Assembly: GCF_001509405.1 (NCBI RefSeq)
Contig: NZ_CP011502.1
Coordinates: 1,674,001 to 1,738,000 of the forward strand
DNA: 64,000 bases
Reading direction: 5' to 3'
Origin: Aeromicrobium erythreum
GTDB lineage: Bacteria > Actinomycetota > Actinomycetes > Propionibacteriales > Nocardioidaceae
The position numbers were made by a program, and so were the translations under genes. Numbering within the stretch: the stretch's first letter is position 1; each line of letters starts with the position of its first letter. This document shows, in pieces, positions 43,882 through 52,485 of the stretch. The notes under the pieces were generated by a model, which was not told where the DNA came from, made no database searches, and saw only the letters and a list, made by a program, of their open reading frames with translations.

Positions 43882-45462
43882 ATGAAGTACGACAAGCCAG
43901 TCTGGCAGCTGATGTACGAGTGCGCCGACGCGATGCCCGACCCGTTCGGCTACGAGCACGTCCACCGGTGGTTCGCCCGACGCTACCCCGAGGTGAGCCA
44001 GGCCACCATCCGCGCGCACCTGGTGGGCCTGTGCGAGGGCGGTCGGCCCAAGCAGCCGCAGTTCGCGGTGAGGTCGTCGCTGTTCCGGCGTGTCGCCCGC
44101 GGTCTGTACGAGGTGATCCCGCCCGAGGAACGCAAGCTGGACCCCGACCTGCCCGAGGACCCGGCCGACCTGCTGCCCCCCGCTGCACCCGTCGACCGGG
44201 CCCGTCGCGAGGCGAGGCTCGCCAGGTCGGCCTTCACCGAGGCGACGGTCGTCCAGGCGCGGCCCGAGCCCGACGTCGAGGCGCGGCACGACGCTCCGGG
44301 GCCCTCGGCGCGGTTGGCGACCTTCGAGGACATCGTCGAGCGAGCGGGGCTCGCCGGGCCTCGCCTGGAGGTCCGCGACCCGACCGCCGAGTCCGCCGAC
44401 GTGCTGCTGCTCGCCGGTGCCGGGGAGCGGGTGCTCGTGCCGGCCCCCGCCCGCGAGGTCTACCGCGCGGACCGCTTCCAGGCCGCCCGACTCCGTGCGC
44501 AGGCACGAGGCGCGACGTGGTTCGTGCTCTCGGCCGAGCATGGGCTGCTCGAGCCAGGGGAGTGGGTCTCGCCCGACTCGCGCGACCTCGCCGACCTCGC
44601 CCCGGTCTACCGCGGCGTCTGGGCGCAGTGGGTCCTGGTGCGTCTGGAGTCCCTCGACGGGCCGGTGGCCGGCAGGCGGGTGCACCTCGTCGCTCCCCAG
44701 GCGTACGTCGGACCCCTCGCCGCGGTGCTCCAGGACGCCGGTGCGGAGGTGACGGTCGGCGGCGACGAGCCACGTCGCGTGCCCGTCGTCGCCGAGCCTC
44801 GGGTCGCTGTCGAGGAGGCCGTGCCCGTGCCCGTGGTCGAGACCGAGGCCGAGGTCGAGGAGGAGCCCGTGACGCCCCCGGAGCGTCGCGCCGAGCAGGC
44901 ACGGCTGGCACAGGCAGGTCCGATGCAGGATGGTCCCGGCGACGCTGTGCTGGCGGCGGTCGAGCATCTCGCCAGCGCCGAGCACGCCGTGCGGCCCCAG
45001 GACCTCGACGCGATCCAGGAGGTCGCGGGGGTGTTCGCCTGGCACGTCGACGCCGAGGGCGCCCGGGTGCTCAACCGCAGCCTGATGCTGCCTGTCGGCG
45101 CCGGCGTGCTGCACGTGGGCCACGCGGGAGCCGTGGGCCGCACCGACGACGTCGTCACGACGGTGCGCCACCTCGTGCAGACCGTCCAGCTGCACGGGCG
45201 GTCGCGTTCGTCGACCTTCCGTGCCGCGCTGGCCACGATCCTGCAGGAGCCGCTACGAGCACACGGCCTGGACGACCCGGTGGTCGCCGACTGGATGCAG
45301 CAGCACCTGCGGGTCGTCACCTGGCCGATGCACGACCGCGAGGCGATCCGCGAGCTCGCCCAGCACGTCGTGGAGCAGCTCGAACCGCCGTTGAACGTCG
45401 ACCACCTCCGTGCGGGCGAGGTGCGTCGACGTCTCGGCGAGCTACGCCGCGCCGTCCGCTGA
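43882..45462 (+). CDS. Three-part protein: winged-helix-like, DUF6884-like and GIY-YIG-like
   Basis: The 526-residue product is unusual. Residues 1-80 look like a small winged helix seen at the N-terminus of restriction and nuclease proteins (KPVWQLMYECADAMPDPF, then LFRRVARGLYEVI). Residues about 160-290 carry WFVLSAEHGLLEPGEW, the S-A-x-H-G-L-L-x-P signature of DUF6884. After an acidic, Pro/Glu-rich linker (about 295-345), residues 380-526 resemble GIY-YIG family nucleases: GVFAWHV, GVLHVGHAGAVG, SSTFRAALATIL, VADWMQQHLRVVTW and the ending LEPPLNVDHL. GGGAGG precedes ATG 43882. I did not find a partner. A DNA-processing or modification role is possible but unproven; the GIY-YIG call rests on pattern. 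Confidence 0.72.
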   Translation: MKYDKPVWQLMYECADAMPDPFGYEHVHRWFARRYPEVSQATIRAHLVGLCEGGRPKQPQFAVRSSLFRRVARGLYEVIPPEERKLDPDLPEDPADLLPPAAPVDRARREARLARSAFTEATVVQARPEPDVEARHDAPGPSARLATFEDIVERAGLAGPRLEVRDPTAESADVLLLAGAGERVLVPAPAREVYRADRFQAARLRAQARGATWFVLSAEHGLLEPGEWVSPDSRDLADLAPVYRGVWAQWVLVRLESLDGPVAGRRVHLVAPQAYVGPLAAVLQDAGAEVTVGGDEPRRVPVVAEPRVAVEEAVPVPVVETEAEVEEEPVTPPERRAEQARLAQAGPMQDGPGDAVLAAVEHLASAEHAVRPQDLDAIQEVAGVFAWHVDAEGARVLNRSLMLPVGAGVLHVGHAGAVGRTDDVVTTVRHLVQTVQLHGRSRSSTFRAALATILQEPLRAHGLDDPVVADWMQQHLRVVTWPMHDREAIRELAQHVVEQLEPPLNVDHLRAGEVRRRLGELRRAVR

Positions 45463-45523
45463 GCCGCCGCCGAAGACTACCGTCGGGTAGGGGTGTCGGA
45501 CCGCCGAACATGAGACTAGCCTC

Positions 45524-45706
45524 ATGAACATGGACGATCTGACCTTCGACTTCCGCCCCTCCGATGTCGCTGCCGCGTCCGCCCGGTTCCCCGGGCGTCC
45601 GCTGGGCGTCCTGGACCGACCGGTCGCCACGGACGCGACGCAGGCGGTCCGCGAGCGGGGCACCGACTTCGCCCAGCACGCCTGGGACGAGTCCGGTCAC
45701 CTCTGA
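45524..45706 (+). CDS. Small hypothetical protein (60 residues)
   Basis: A short open frame begins ATGAACATGG and encodes MNMDDLTFDFRPSDVAAA...HAWDESGHL, polar and without recognised domain. No ribosome site is seen. The inverted pair ATGAG...CTCAT (45510-45525) straddles the start. It follows the fusion gene by 61 bases and is cut off from cspA by a strong hairpin. It may be real, but I give it low weight. Confidence 0.4.
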   Translation: MNMDDLTFDFRPSDVAAASARFPGRPLGVLDRPVATDATQAVRERGTDFAQHAWDESGHL

Positions 45707-45754
45707 GACCTGACCCGGTGCGGTCGCCGCGTGTCCCTCACGCGCCGGTGACGT

Positions 45755-45794
45755 GACACGGCCCCGCGAAGCATGCGCTCCGCGGGGCCGTGTC
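45755..45794. terminator. Hairpin between the small ORF and cspA
   Basis: GACACGGCCCCGCG and CGCGGGGCCGTGTC pair perfectly over 14 bases around a 12-base loop. It is positioned to end the cold shock transcript and that of the small ORF. Confidence 0.8.
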
Positions 45795-45807
45795 GTCGGT
45801 GCTGAGG

Positions 45808-46014
45808 TCAGTCCAGCGGACGGATGTTCGCCGCCTGCAGGCCCTTCTGGCCCTGCTCGACGTCGAACTCGACCTTCTGGTTCTCGTTGAGCGAGCGGTA
45901 GCCGCTCGTCTGGATCGCGCTGAAGTGGGCGAAGACGTCCTCGCTGCCGTCGTCGGGCGCGATGAAGCCGAAGCCCTTGTCGGCGTTGAACCACTTGACC
46001 GTTCCGGTTGCCAT
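45808..46014 (-). CDS. Cold shock protein (CspA family)
   Basis: The 67-residue protein is a single CSD beta barrel with RNA-binding motifs KGFGFI (RNP1) and VFAHF (RNP2). It binds single-stranded RNA/DNA and acts as an RNA chaperone. The start at 46014 ([10 protein letters not shown]) is standard; a longer frame to 46044 is not needed. A leader of about 125 bases may lie upstream (46015-46140), which in cold shock genes often controls translation, but no fold was checked. Confidence 0.95.
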   Translation of the reverse strand: MATGTVKWFNADKGFGFIAPDDGSEDVFAHFSAIQTSGYRSLNENQKVEFDVEQGQKGLQAANIRPLD

Positions 46015-46218
46015 CTTTCCTACTACTCCTTCGGGTGCGTCCACGACCGTCGTGGACGCGTCGTCCGTCGTTTCACCCGCTGAGCAGAGCGCCCGGTGTG
46101 CGGTCCCCGAGCTGCCGGCACGGTTAAATCCAACGGCAACGACACCAGCCTAGGACACGGTCGCGACGCGGGCCGAACGCCGTCTCGGCGCGTCGGAGGC
46201 CCGACCCGACGAGGGCGA

Positions 46219-46719
46219 CTAGCGGGGCTGTCCGTACAGCGCGACGGAGTAGTAGCGGTCGTTGCTGTCGCGCCACGCGCCCACGCCGATGCGGCGGAAC
46301 GCGGCGTTCATCTGGTTGGCGCGGTGACCGCCGGAGGTCATCCAGTTGACCTTGGAGCACGAGGACGAGCAGACCTTGTCGGTGGAACGGCCGACGACGC
46401 TGCGACCGTCCGGGTAGCCGAACGCCAGGTTCTCGCCGATGCTGCGCAGGCCGCACTTCTTCATGATCGCCTGCAGCGACGCGGACGAGCGGTGGACGAG
46501 CGCCTTCTCCTGCGTGGCGAGGTGCTTGGCCCAGGAGTCGGCGTAGCCGTCCATGCAGCTGTTGAGCGCGAGCTTGGGGCGGTCGAACTTCGCCCGGACC
46601 CCGTTGGTCTGCTCGAGGATCTGCTGGGAGTACACGCTGACCCGCACCACGGCGTGGGCGGAGCCTCCCGTGAGGCTCACGAGGAGCGCGGTGAGGACGA
46701 CGGCGATGGTGGTACGCAT
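46219..46719 (-). CDS. Secreted CAP-domain (SCP/PR1-like) protein
   Basis: The 166-residue product has a signal peptide (MRTTIAVVLTALLVSLTGGSAHA) and a CAP domain: SQQILEQTNGVRAKFD, ALVHRSSASL with the cavity His, SIGENLAFGYP, and WMTSGGHRANQMNAAFRRIGVG. Paired cysteines (SCMDG/KKCGL, and CSSSCS) may form disulfides. CAP proteins act outside the cell; roles include adhesion and cell-wall interaction, with no known catalysis here. Confidence 0.9.
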   Translation of the reverse strand: MRTTIAVVLTALLVSLTGGSAHAVVRVSVYSQQILEQTNGVRAKFDRPKLALNSCMDGYADSWAKHLATQEKALVHRSSASLQAIMKKCGLRSIGENLAFGYPDGRSVVGRSTDKVCSSSCSKVNWMTSGGHRANQMNAAFRRIGVGAWRDSNDRYYSVALYGQPR

Positions 46720-46968
46720 GCTGCTCCTGGTGACGGGGACCGAACCTGGTCAGTCTCACACCTTTAGGTCCCGGGCACTAGGTCCTCACCTGAGATCGGC
46801 CGAAGAACTAGTTCGTTAGTACTAGTCACCGGTGAAGTCAAGACTGTCGTCGTCCTCAGGAAACGTTTAGGTTGGCCCGAGCCTCGTGTCGGACGAGCCC
46901 ACCGGCCCGCCGATGCGACAGGGGGCCGACCGGCCCCCGAGACATCAGTTGTTCCTAGGGGGGACCAC
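46720..46968. other. Promoter region of the CAP and M6 protease genes with short palindromes
   Basis: The 249-base gap divides two divergent genes. It contains GAACTAGTTC (46805-46814), a second ACTAGT at 46821-46826 and TCACCGGTGA (46827-46836), all palindromic and closely packed, about 130 bases before the M6 start. They could bind regulators of protease secretion. No -10/-35 was firm. Confidence 0.4.
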
Positions 46969-49362
46969 GTGAAGCGTGTCACGTCATGCGTGCTCGGGAT
47001 CGGGCTCGCGTCATCGCTCGGACTCACGTTCGCAGCACCGACCACGGCGGCCGAGGCGCCGCCGCAGCAGGGGGTCGACCGCGTCCAGAAGGACCACGAC
47101 CTGCCGAACCCGCTCGAGGACAAGCGTCGGGAGCTGCGCGAGCAGGCCGTCGCGTCCGTCGTGAGCGGTGAGGCGAAGCCCGTCACCCGCAACGGCAGCA
47201 CCGTCGTCAAGGTCGGCGAGGCAGCCGCACCGGCCGACGCCGCGACGCTCGCGAGCCCGAAGGCGTCGCGCGGGGCGAAGGAGCGCGCGGCGAGGGGCAA
47301 GCGCAAGGACCAGTACGTCGAGCTGTCGCAGGAGCGCGCCGACAAGGTCTTCGTCATCCTCGCCGAGTTCGGCGACGAGCGGCACCCCGACTACCCGGAC
47401 GCCGACACCGATCCGTCGACGCCCGGACCCGAGAAGTTCGACGGTCCGCAGCACAACCAGATCGAGGAGCCGGACCGGACGAAGGACAACTCGACCGTCT
47501 GGCAGCCCGACTACGACCGTCAGCACTACCAGGACCTCTACTTCAAGGAGGGCAAGGGCGCCGAGTCGGCCAAGACGTACTACGAGACGCAGTCGTCGGG
47601 TCGCTACACGGTCGACGGAACCGTCTCGGACTGGGTGAAGGTGAAGTACAACACCGCCCGCTACGGCCGCGACGATGCCTCGACGTGGAACCTGATCCAG
47701 GACGCCACGACCCAGTGGGTGGCCGGCCAGCGCAAGGCGGGCCGCACCGACGCGCAGATCAAGCAGCAGCTCGCCGAGTACGACGTCTACGACCGCTACG
47801 ACTACGACGGCGACGGCGACTTCAACGAGCCCGACGGCTACATCGACCACTTCCAGATCGTCCACGCCGGGCACGGCGAGGAGGACGGCGACGCGACCTA
47901 CGGCGAGGACGCCATCTGGTCGCACCGCTGGTACGCCTTCCTCACCGACCAGGGCGTCACGGGACCGTCGCAGAACCGCCTCGGCGGCACGCAGATCGGC
48001 GACACCGGGCTCTGGATCGGCGACTACACCGTCCAGCCGGAGAACGGCGGTCTCTCCGTCTTCGTCCACGAGTACGGTCACGACCTCGGCCTGCCCGACG
48101 CGTACAGCACGGCGGGCGGCGACAACAGCAACGAGTACTGGACGCTCATGGCGCAGTCGCGACTCAACGCCAAGGGCGAGGCCCTCGGCGAGCGCGCGGG
48201 CGACCTGGGCGCGTGGGAGAAGCTGCAGCTCGGCTGGCTCGACTACGAGGTCGTCGGGGCCAAGGAGAAGCGGACGCTCGAGCTCGGGCCCCAGGAGTAC
48301 AACACCGCGAAGGCGCAGGGAGCCGTCGTGGTGCTCCCGAAGAAGGAGGTCACCCGTGACCTGGGTGCACCGGCAGCGGGCTCGAAGCAGTTCCACTCCG
48401 GCTCCGGTGACGACCTCGCCACCACGATGACGACGAAGGTCGACATCCCGGCGGGCGCGAGCGACGCGACGCTGACGGCGAAGGTCAGGTACGAGATCGA
48501 GGAGGGCTACGACTACGCGTACGTCCAGGCCTCGACCGACGGCGGCTTGACGTGGACCGCGCTCGACGGGACCGTCGGGGGCACGCCCATCGGCGAGGAC
48601 ACGTCCGGTCGCCCGGGCATCGACGGTGAGCAGAAGACGTGGACCGACCTCTCGGTGCCGCTCGACGCCTACGCAGGTGAGAGCGTCCAGCTGCGGTTCC
48701 TGTACAAGACCGACGGCGGTCTCGCGCTGCCCGGCCTGTTCCTCGACGACGTCGCGGTGACCGCCGGCGGTTCGACGCTGACGTCGGACGGTGCGGAGGA
48801 CGGTGCGGGTGCCTGGACCCTCGACGGGTTCAGCGTCGTGGGATCGTCGACGACGGACCTCTACGACAACTTCTACGTCATGGGGCACCGCTCGTACGTC
48901 TCCTACGACCGGTACCTGCGGACGGGGCCGTACAACTTCGGCTTCGCGAGCACGCGCCCCGACTGGGTCGAGCACTACGCCTACCAGCAGGGTCTGTTGA
49001 TCTCCTACTGGGACACGTCGCAGGCCGACAACAACACCATCACCCACCCGGGCGAGGGTCGGAACCTGCCGATCGATGCCCGGCCCCGACCGATCATCGA
49101 CCGGACGACGGGCAAGCCGTTCCGCGCCCGCGTGCAGGTCTACGACGCGCCGTTCTCGACGCGCAGGGCCGACTCGATGACGCTGCACACCGACGGCAAG
49201 CCCACGTACGTCCGTGGACAGGCCGCCGCTCCGCTCTTCGACGACACGAAGAAGTACTTCTACGCGGAGGCGCCGCAGCACGGCGTGAAGCTGCCCGGTG
49301 CGGGGGTCAAGGTCCGGGTGCTGTCGGAGAAGGGGGCGTCGGTGAAGGTCCGGTTCAACTGA
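46969..49362 (+). CDS. Secreted M6 metalloprotease (immune inhibitor A-like)
   Basis: The 797-residue preproprotein starts GTG with a Sec signal (VKRVTSCVLGIGLASSLGLTFA, cleavage near TAA-EA). The M6 catalytic centre is HEYGHDLGLPD, H367-E368-H371 with the metzincin-like extended motif. A carbohydrate-binding-like or MAM-like region follows (about 470-640: AKVRYEIEEGYDYAYVQASTDGG...LRFLYKTDGGLALPGLFLDDV). It digests extracellular proteins. Length and order match immune inhibitor A homologues of actinobacteria, with a pro region at about 26-120. Confidence 0.95.
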   Translation: MKRVTSCVLGIGLASSLGLTFAAPTTAAEAPPQQGVDRVQKDHDLPNPLEDKRRELREQAVASVVSGEAKPVTRNGSTVVKVGEAAAPADAATLASPKASRGAKERAARGKRKDQYVELSQERADKVFVILAEFGDERHPDYPDADTDPSTPGPEKFDGPQHNQIEEPDRTKDNSTVWQPDYDRQHYQDLYFKEGKGAESAKTYYETQSSGRYTVDGTVSDWVKVKYNTARYGRDDASTWNLIQDATTQWVAGQRKAGRTDAQIKQQLAEYDVYDRYDYDGDGDFNEPDGYIDHFQIVHAGHGEEDGDATYGEDAIWSHRWYAFLTDQGVTGPSQNRLGGTQIGDTGLWIGDYTVQPENGGLSVFVHEYGHDLGLPDAYSTAGGDNSNEYWTLMAQSRLNAKGEALGERAGDLGAWEKLQLGWLDYEVVGAKEKRTLELGPQEYNTAKAQGAVVVLPKKEVTRDLGAPAAGSKQFHSGSGDDLATTMTTKVDIPAGASDATLTAKVRYEIEEGYDYAYVQASTDGGLTWTALDGTVGGTPIGEDTSGRPGIDGEQKTWTDLSVPLDAYAGESVQLRFLYKTDGGLALPGLFLDDVAVTAGGSTLTSDGAEDGAGAWTLDGFSVVGSSTTDLYDNFYVMGHRSYVSYDRYLRTGPYNFGFASTRPDWVEHYAYQQGLLISYWDTSQADNNTITHPGEGRNLPIDARPRPIIDRTTGKPFRARVQVYDAPFSTRRADSMTLHTDGKPTYVRGQAAAPLFDDTKKYFYAEAPQHGVKLPGAGVKVRVLSEKGASVKVRFN

Positions 49363-49396
49363 CCTGACCTGACCGGCCGGACCGGGGTCCCGAGCA

Positions 49397-49431
49397 GACG
49401 GGGCGCGCACCACGAAGGTGCGCGCCCCGTC
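49397..49431. terminator. Hairpin between the M6 gene and the MFS gene
   Basis: Perfect 15-base arms (GACGGGGCGCGCACC and complement) flank ACGAA between converging stops. Confidence 0.85.
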
Positions 49432-49444
49432 GTCGTGGACCGGC

Positions 49445-50764
49445 TCAGCGGGCGTGCAGCGCCTCGTCGATGGCGCCGGGTGCGCCGCCGAACTCGTCGG
49501 CGACCTCGCCCGCGACGTCGTCCTGGTCGGTGACGACGTGACCGTCCTCGTCGAGCCCGGCGTCGGCGTCGCGCAGGGCCCGGTGGGCGGTGGACAGGAC
49601 GACCGCGGCGCCCAGCACGGCAACCGCCGCGACGGCGAACGGCACGTGCACCGACCAGGCCTGCACCATCCGGCCGGCGGCGAACGGCGCGAGGCCGCCG
49701 CCGATGAAGCGGACGAAGCCGTACGCGGCGGACGCCACGGGACGCTCGACCGGCGAGATGGTCATGACGGCCTGCGTCATGAGCGTGTTGTTGATGCCGA
49801 TGAAGATGCCCGCCGCGATGACGCAGCCGACCATGAGCCGCTGGTCGGTGGGGTCGGTCGCCATCAGCGCGAGGTCGATGGCGAAGAGGGTGAAGGCGGC
49901 GTAGAGCGAGACCGACGTGCCGAAGCGCTGCTGCAGCCACGGGGCGGCGACCACCGAGAAGAACGCGACCAGGACGCCCCAGGCGAAGAAGACCCAGCCG
50001 AGCTGGGTGATGGACAGCGCCATCGGGAACGGGGCGTACCCGAGCATCGTGAAGAAGCCCCAGTTGTAGAGCAGGGCGGCCACGCTCATCGTCGCCAGGC
50101 CGCGGTGGCGCAGCGCCTTGAGCGGGGCGCTGATCGGCGTCGCGTGCGTGGGCTTCGGCGTGGACGGCAGCAGGAGCACCGTCGCGACGAGCGCGATCGA
50201 CATGAGGACGGCGACGCCGTAGAACGGGCCGCGCCAGCTGATGTTGCCCAGGGTGCCGCCGACCAGGGGGCCGGCTGCGATGCCGAGGCCGAGCGCCGCC
50301 TCGTAGAGGATGATCGCCCCGGCGAACCCGCCCCGCGCGCTCGAGACGATGGCGGCGAGCGAGGTGGCGATGAACAGGGCGTTGCCCAGTCCCCAGCCGG
50401 CGCGGAAGGCGACGATGCCCTCGATGCTGCCGCTCGACCCCGCGAGCGCCGAGAAGACCACGATGATGGCCAGACCGACCACGAGCGTGCGCTTGGCGCC
50501 GAAGCGGCTGGAGACCGCGTTGGTCACGAGCATGGCGACCGCGGTGACCACGAGGTAGCTGGTGAAGAGCAGCGTCACCTCGCTCTCGGTGGCGTCGAGC
50601 TGCTCCTTCAGGGCGGGCAGGATGGGGTCGACGAGACCGATCCCCATGAAGGAGATCACGCAGGCGAAGGCGACCGCGTAGACGGCCTTCGGCTGTCCGA
50701 GCAGGCTTGCTCGGGCGGAGCCGTGGCCGCCGGTGTCGGGTGTCTGGTCAGTGGGGCTGGTCAT
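49445..50764 (-). CDS. MFS efflux transporter (drug:H+ antiporter type)
   Basis: The 439-residue product has about 12 membrane segments. The start VYAVAFACVISFMGIGLVDPILPALKEQLDAT, followed by SYLVVTAVAMLVTNAVSSRFGAKRTLVVG (motif A region) and GPLVGGTLGNISWRGPFYGV (motif C), is typical of DHA1-type drug exporters. It is coupled to an upstream marR gene by a 17-base overlap, so the regulator and pump are read together, probably induced by a small toxic compound. The substrate is not known. Confidence 0.93.
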   Translation of the reverse strand: MTSPTDQTPDTGGHGSARASLLGQPKAVYAVAFACVISFMGIGLVDPILPALKEQLDATESEVTLLFTSYLVVTAVAMLVTNAVSSRFGAKRTLVVGLAIIVVFSALAGSSGSIEGIVAFRAGWGLGNALFIATSLAAIVSSARGGFAGAIILYEAALGLGIAAGPLVGGTLGNISWRGPFYGVAVLMSIALVATVLLLPSTPKPTHATPISAPLKALRHRGLATMSVAALLYNWGFFTMLGYAPFPMALSITQLGWVFFAWGVLVAFFSVVAAPWLQQRFGTSVSLYAAFTLFAIDLALMATDPTDQRLMVGCVIAAGIFIGINNTLMTQAVMTISPVERPVASAAYGFVRFIGGGLAPFAAGRMVQAWSVHVPFAVAAVAVLGAAVVLSTAHRALRDADAGLDEDGHVVTDQDDVAGEVADEFGGAPGAIDEALHAR

Positions 50765-51182
50765 GGTCCTCCTGGGTCAGCTCGACGAGCGCGTCGACGG
50801 CGTGGCCGAGGGCGTCGAGTCGGTCGGGTGAGAGGCGGCCGAGTCGGGCGGCGATCAGGGCGTCCTGGCTCCGGCGTCGTTCCGCGAGGGCGGAGCGTCC
50901 GGCGTCGGTGATCGCGACGAGGGTCGCTCGGCGGTCGCTGGGGTCGCTCGTGCGGCTGACGAGGCCGGTGGCCTCGAGCCGCTGGACGAGTCCGGTCATC
51001 GCGGGCTGGCCGACGGCCTCGAGCCGGGTCAGGTCCGAGACGCGGCTCGGACCGTGCCGGTCGAGCGCGGACAGCGTCCCTGCCGCCGTGCGGCTCAGGC
51101 CTCGCGTGGCCGAGTCGCGGGACACGACCGCGACCAGCTCCCGCAGGGCCTGGGACAGGCGCGCGACATCAGGTTGCTGCAT
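50748..51182 (-). CDS. MarR-family transcriptional regulator
   Basis: The 144-residue product has the MarR winged helix (about 50-115: HGPSRVSDLTRLEAVGQPAMTGLVQRLEATGLVSRTSDPSDRRATLVAITDAG). It likely represses its own operon with the MFS pump and is released by a ligand. ATG 51182 (MQQPDVARLS) is the start; the longer frame is Arg-rich. Overlap with the MFS gene and an imperfect inverted repeat just upstream support local control. Confidence 0.92.
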   Translation of the reverse strand: MQQPDVARLSQALRELVAVVSRDSATRGLSRTAAGTLSALDRHGPSRVSDLTRLEAVGQPAMTGLVQRLEATGLVSRTSDPSDRRATLVAITDAGRSALAERRRSQDALIAARLGRLSPDRLDALGHAVDALVELTQEDHDQPH

Positions 51183-51193
51183 GCAACCAACTA

Positions 51194-51207
51194 TATCAGC
51201 ACCTGAT
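51194..51207. promoter_or_regulatory. Imperfect inverted repeat upstream of marR
   Basis: ATCAG-CAC-CTGAT (51195-51207) has perfect 5-base arms with T/A-rich flanks and lies 13 bases before the marR ATG, overlapping likely promoter positions. It is a candidate MarR operator. Confidence 0.5.
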
Positions 51208-51219
51208 GTATTGCGCTGA

Positions 51220-51265
51220 GCCCGCACTCCCACTCCACGAAACGCGGGGAGTGGGAGCAGCGGGC
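51220..51265 (-). terminator. Hairpin after the permease gene
   Basis: CTCCCACTCC (51227-51236) pairs with GGAGTGGGAG (51248-51257), and GCCCGC/GCGGGC extend the stem with a small bulge. It stands directly downstream of the APC permease stop. Confidence 0.7.
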
Positions 51266-51268
51266 GGC

Positions 51269-52483
51269 TCAGGCCGCGGCGCGGCGGAGGGTGAGGCGGC
51301 CGGCGGCGAGACCGGCGACGACCACCGCGAGCGTCCAGAGCACGCCGGCGACCGGCAGGGAGAGGACGAGCAGGAGGCACCCGAGGAGGCCCGCCGCCGC
51401 GAGCACCCGCAGGACGGTCCCGTCGAGCGTGAGTGCCGCAGCGTTGGTGAGGGCGTAGTAGACCAGCACGCAGCCGCTCGAGGCAGCCACGGCCTCCGCC
51501 GCGTCGACGAACGGGAGTGCGGCCACGACGACGACCGCCACCGCGACCTGGGCGGCCGCGGGCACGCCGCGCGACGACTCGCGCGCGAGCGCCCGCGGGA
51601 GGTGACGGTCGCGGCTCATGGCCAGGGTGGTGCGGCTGACCCCGCCGAGCAGCGACAGCAGCGCGCCGCCCGCCGCGACCACGGCCGTGACGGCCACGGC
51701 GGTGGTGAGCGCGGGGTGACCCAGCGTGTCGACCGCGTCGGCGACGGCCCGGTCGCTGGCGTCGGCGACGTCCGGGGGCAGCGCGTGGGCGACGGCCGCA
51801 GCGGCGACCACGTAGAGGGCCGTGACCACCGCGAAGGAGACGGCGACGGCGCGCGGGATGGTGCGCGCCGGGTCGCGCACCTCCTCGCCGAGCGTCGCGA
51901 GGCGGGCGTAGCCGGCGAAGGCGAAGAAGAGCAGCGCGGCGGCCTGGGGGACCGCCTGCAGGTCGATGGCGTGGCCGACGCCGTCCTCGCGCGGCGTCCC
52001 GCCCAGGACGAGGAGCGACGACGCCCCGACCACCAGCACGACCAGCACCGCCGACACGGTGAGCGCATCAGCCGAGCGGCGGGCGCCGGTGAGGTCGACG
52101 GCCGTCAGCACGGCGACCGCGACGACCGCGAGCGTGGTCGCGTGACCAGGCGCCAGGTGAGCCCCCACCGCCAGCGCCATCGCCGCGCACGATGCGGTCT
52201 TCCCGACCACGAACACCCAGCCCGCGAGGTGCCCCCAGGCAGGCCCGAGCCGCTCCCGCGCGAACACGTAGGTGCCGCCCGCGGCGGGGTAGCGGGTCGC
52301 GAGGCGGGCCGACGCCAGGGCGTTGAGCCCCGCGACGAGCGCCGCGAGCAGCACCGCCCACACGACGAAGACGCCGGTGCGACCGACGGCCGGGCCGAGC
52401 GCGACGAACACGCCGGCCCCCAGCATCGACCCGGCCCCGAGGCCGGTCGCTCGGACGGGTCCGAGGACGCGGGCGAGTGCCAC
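51269..52483 (-). CDS. APC-superfamily amino acid permease
   Basis: The 404-residue product has about 12 membrane segments. GLGAGSMLGAGVFVALGPAVG near the start is the consensus unwound helix 1 of APC transporters, and RYPAAGGTYVFARERLGPAWGHLAGW and FFAFAGYARLATLGEEVRDPARTIPRAV follow the family. It likely imports an amino acid or polyamine. GTG at 52483 is the start, 2 bases after the xthA stop; the very long open frame to its right is a shadow. It closes a dinB-peptidase-xthA operon. Confidence 0.9.
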   Translation of the reverse strand: MALARVLGPVRATGLGAGSMLGAGVFVALGPAVGRTGVFVVWAVLLAALVAGLNALASARLATRYPAAGGTYVFARERLGPAWGHLAGWVFVVGKTASCAAMALAVGAHLAPGHATTLAVVAVAVLTAVDLTGARRSADALTVSAVLVVLVVGASSLLVLGGTPREDGVGHAIDLQAVPQAAALLFFAFAGYARLATLGEEVRDPARTIPRAVAVSFAVVTALYVVAAAAVAHALPPDVADASDRAVADAVDTLGHPALTTAVAVTAVVAAGGALLSLLGGVSRTTLAMSRDRHLPRALARESSRGVPAAAQVAVAVVVVAALPFVDAAEAVAASSGCVLVYYALTNAAALTLDGTVLRVLAAAGLLGCLLLVLSLPVAGVLWTLAVVVAGLAAGRLTLRRAAA

Positions 52484-52485
52484 CG

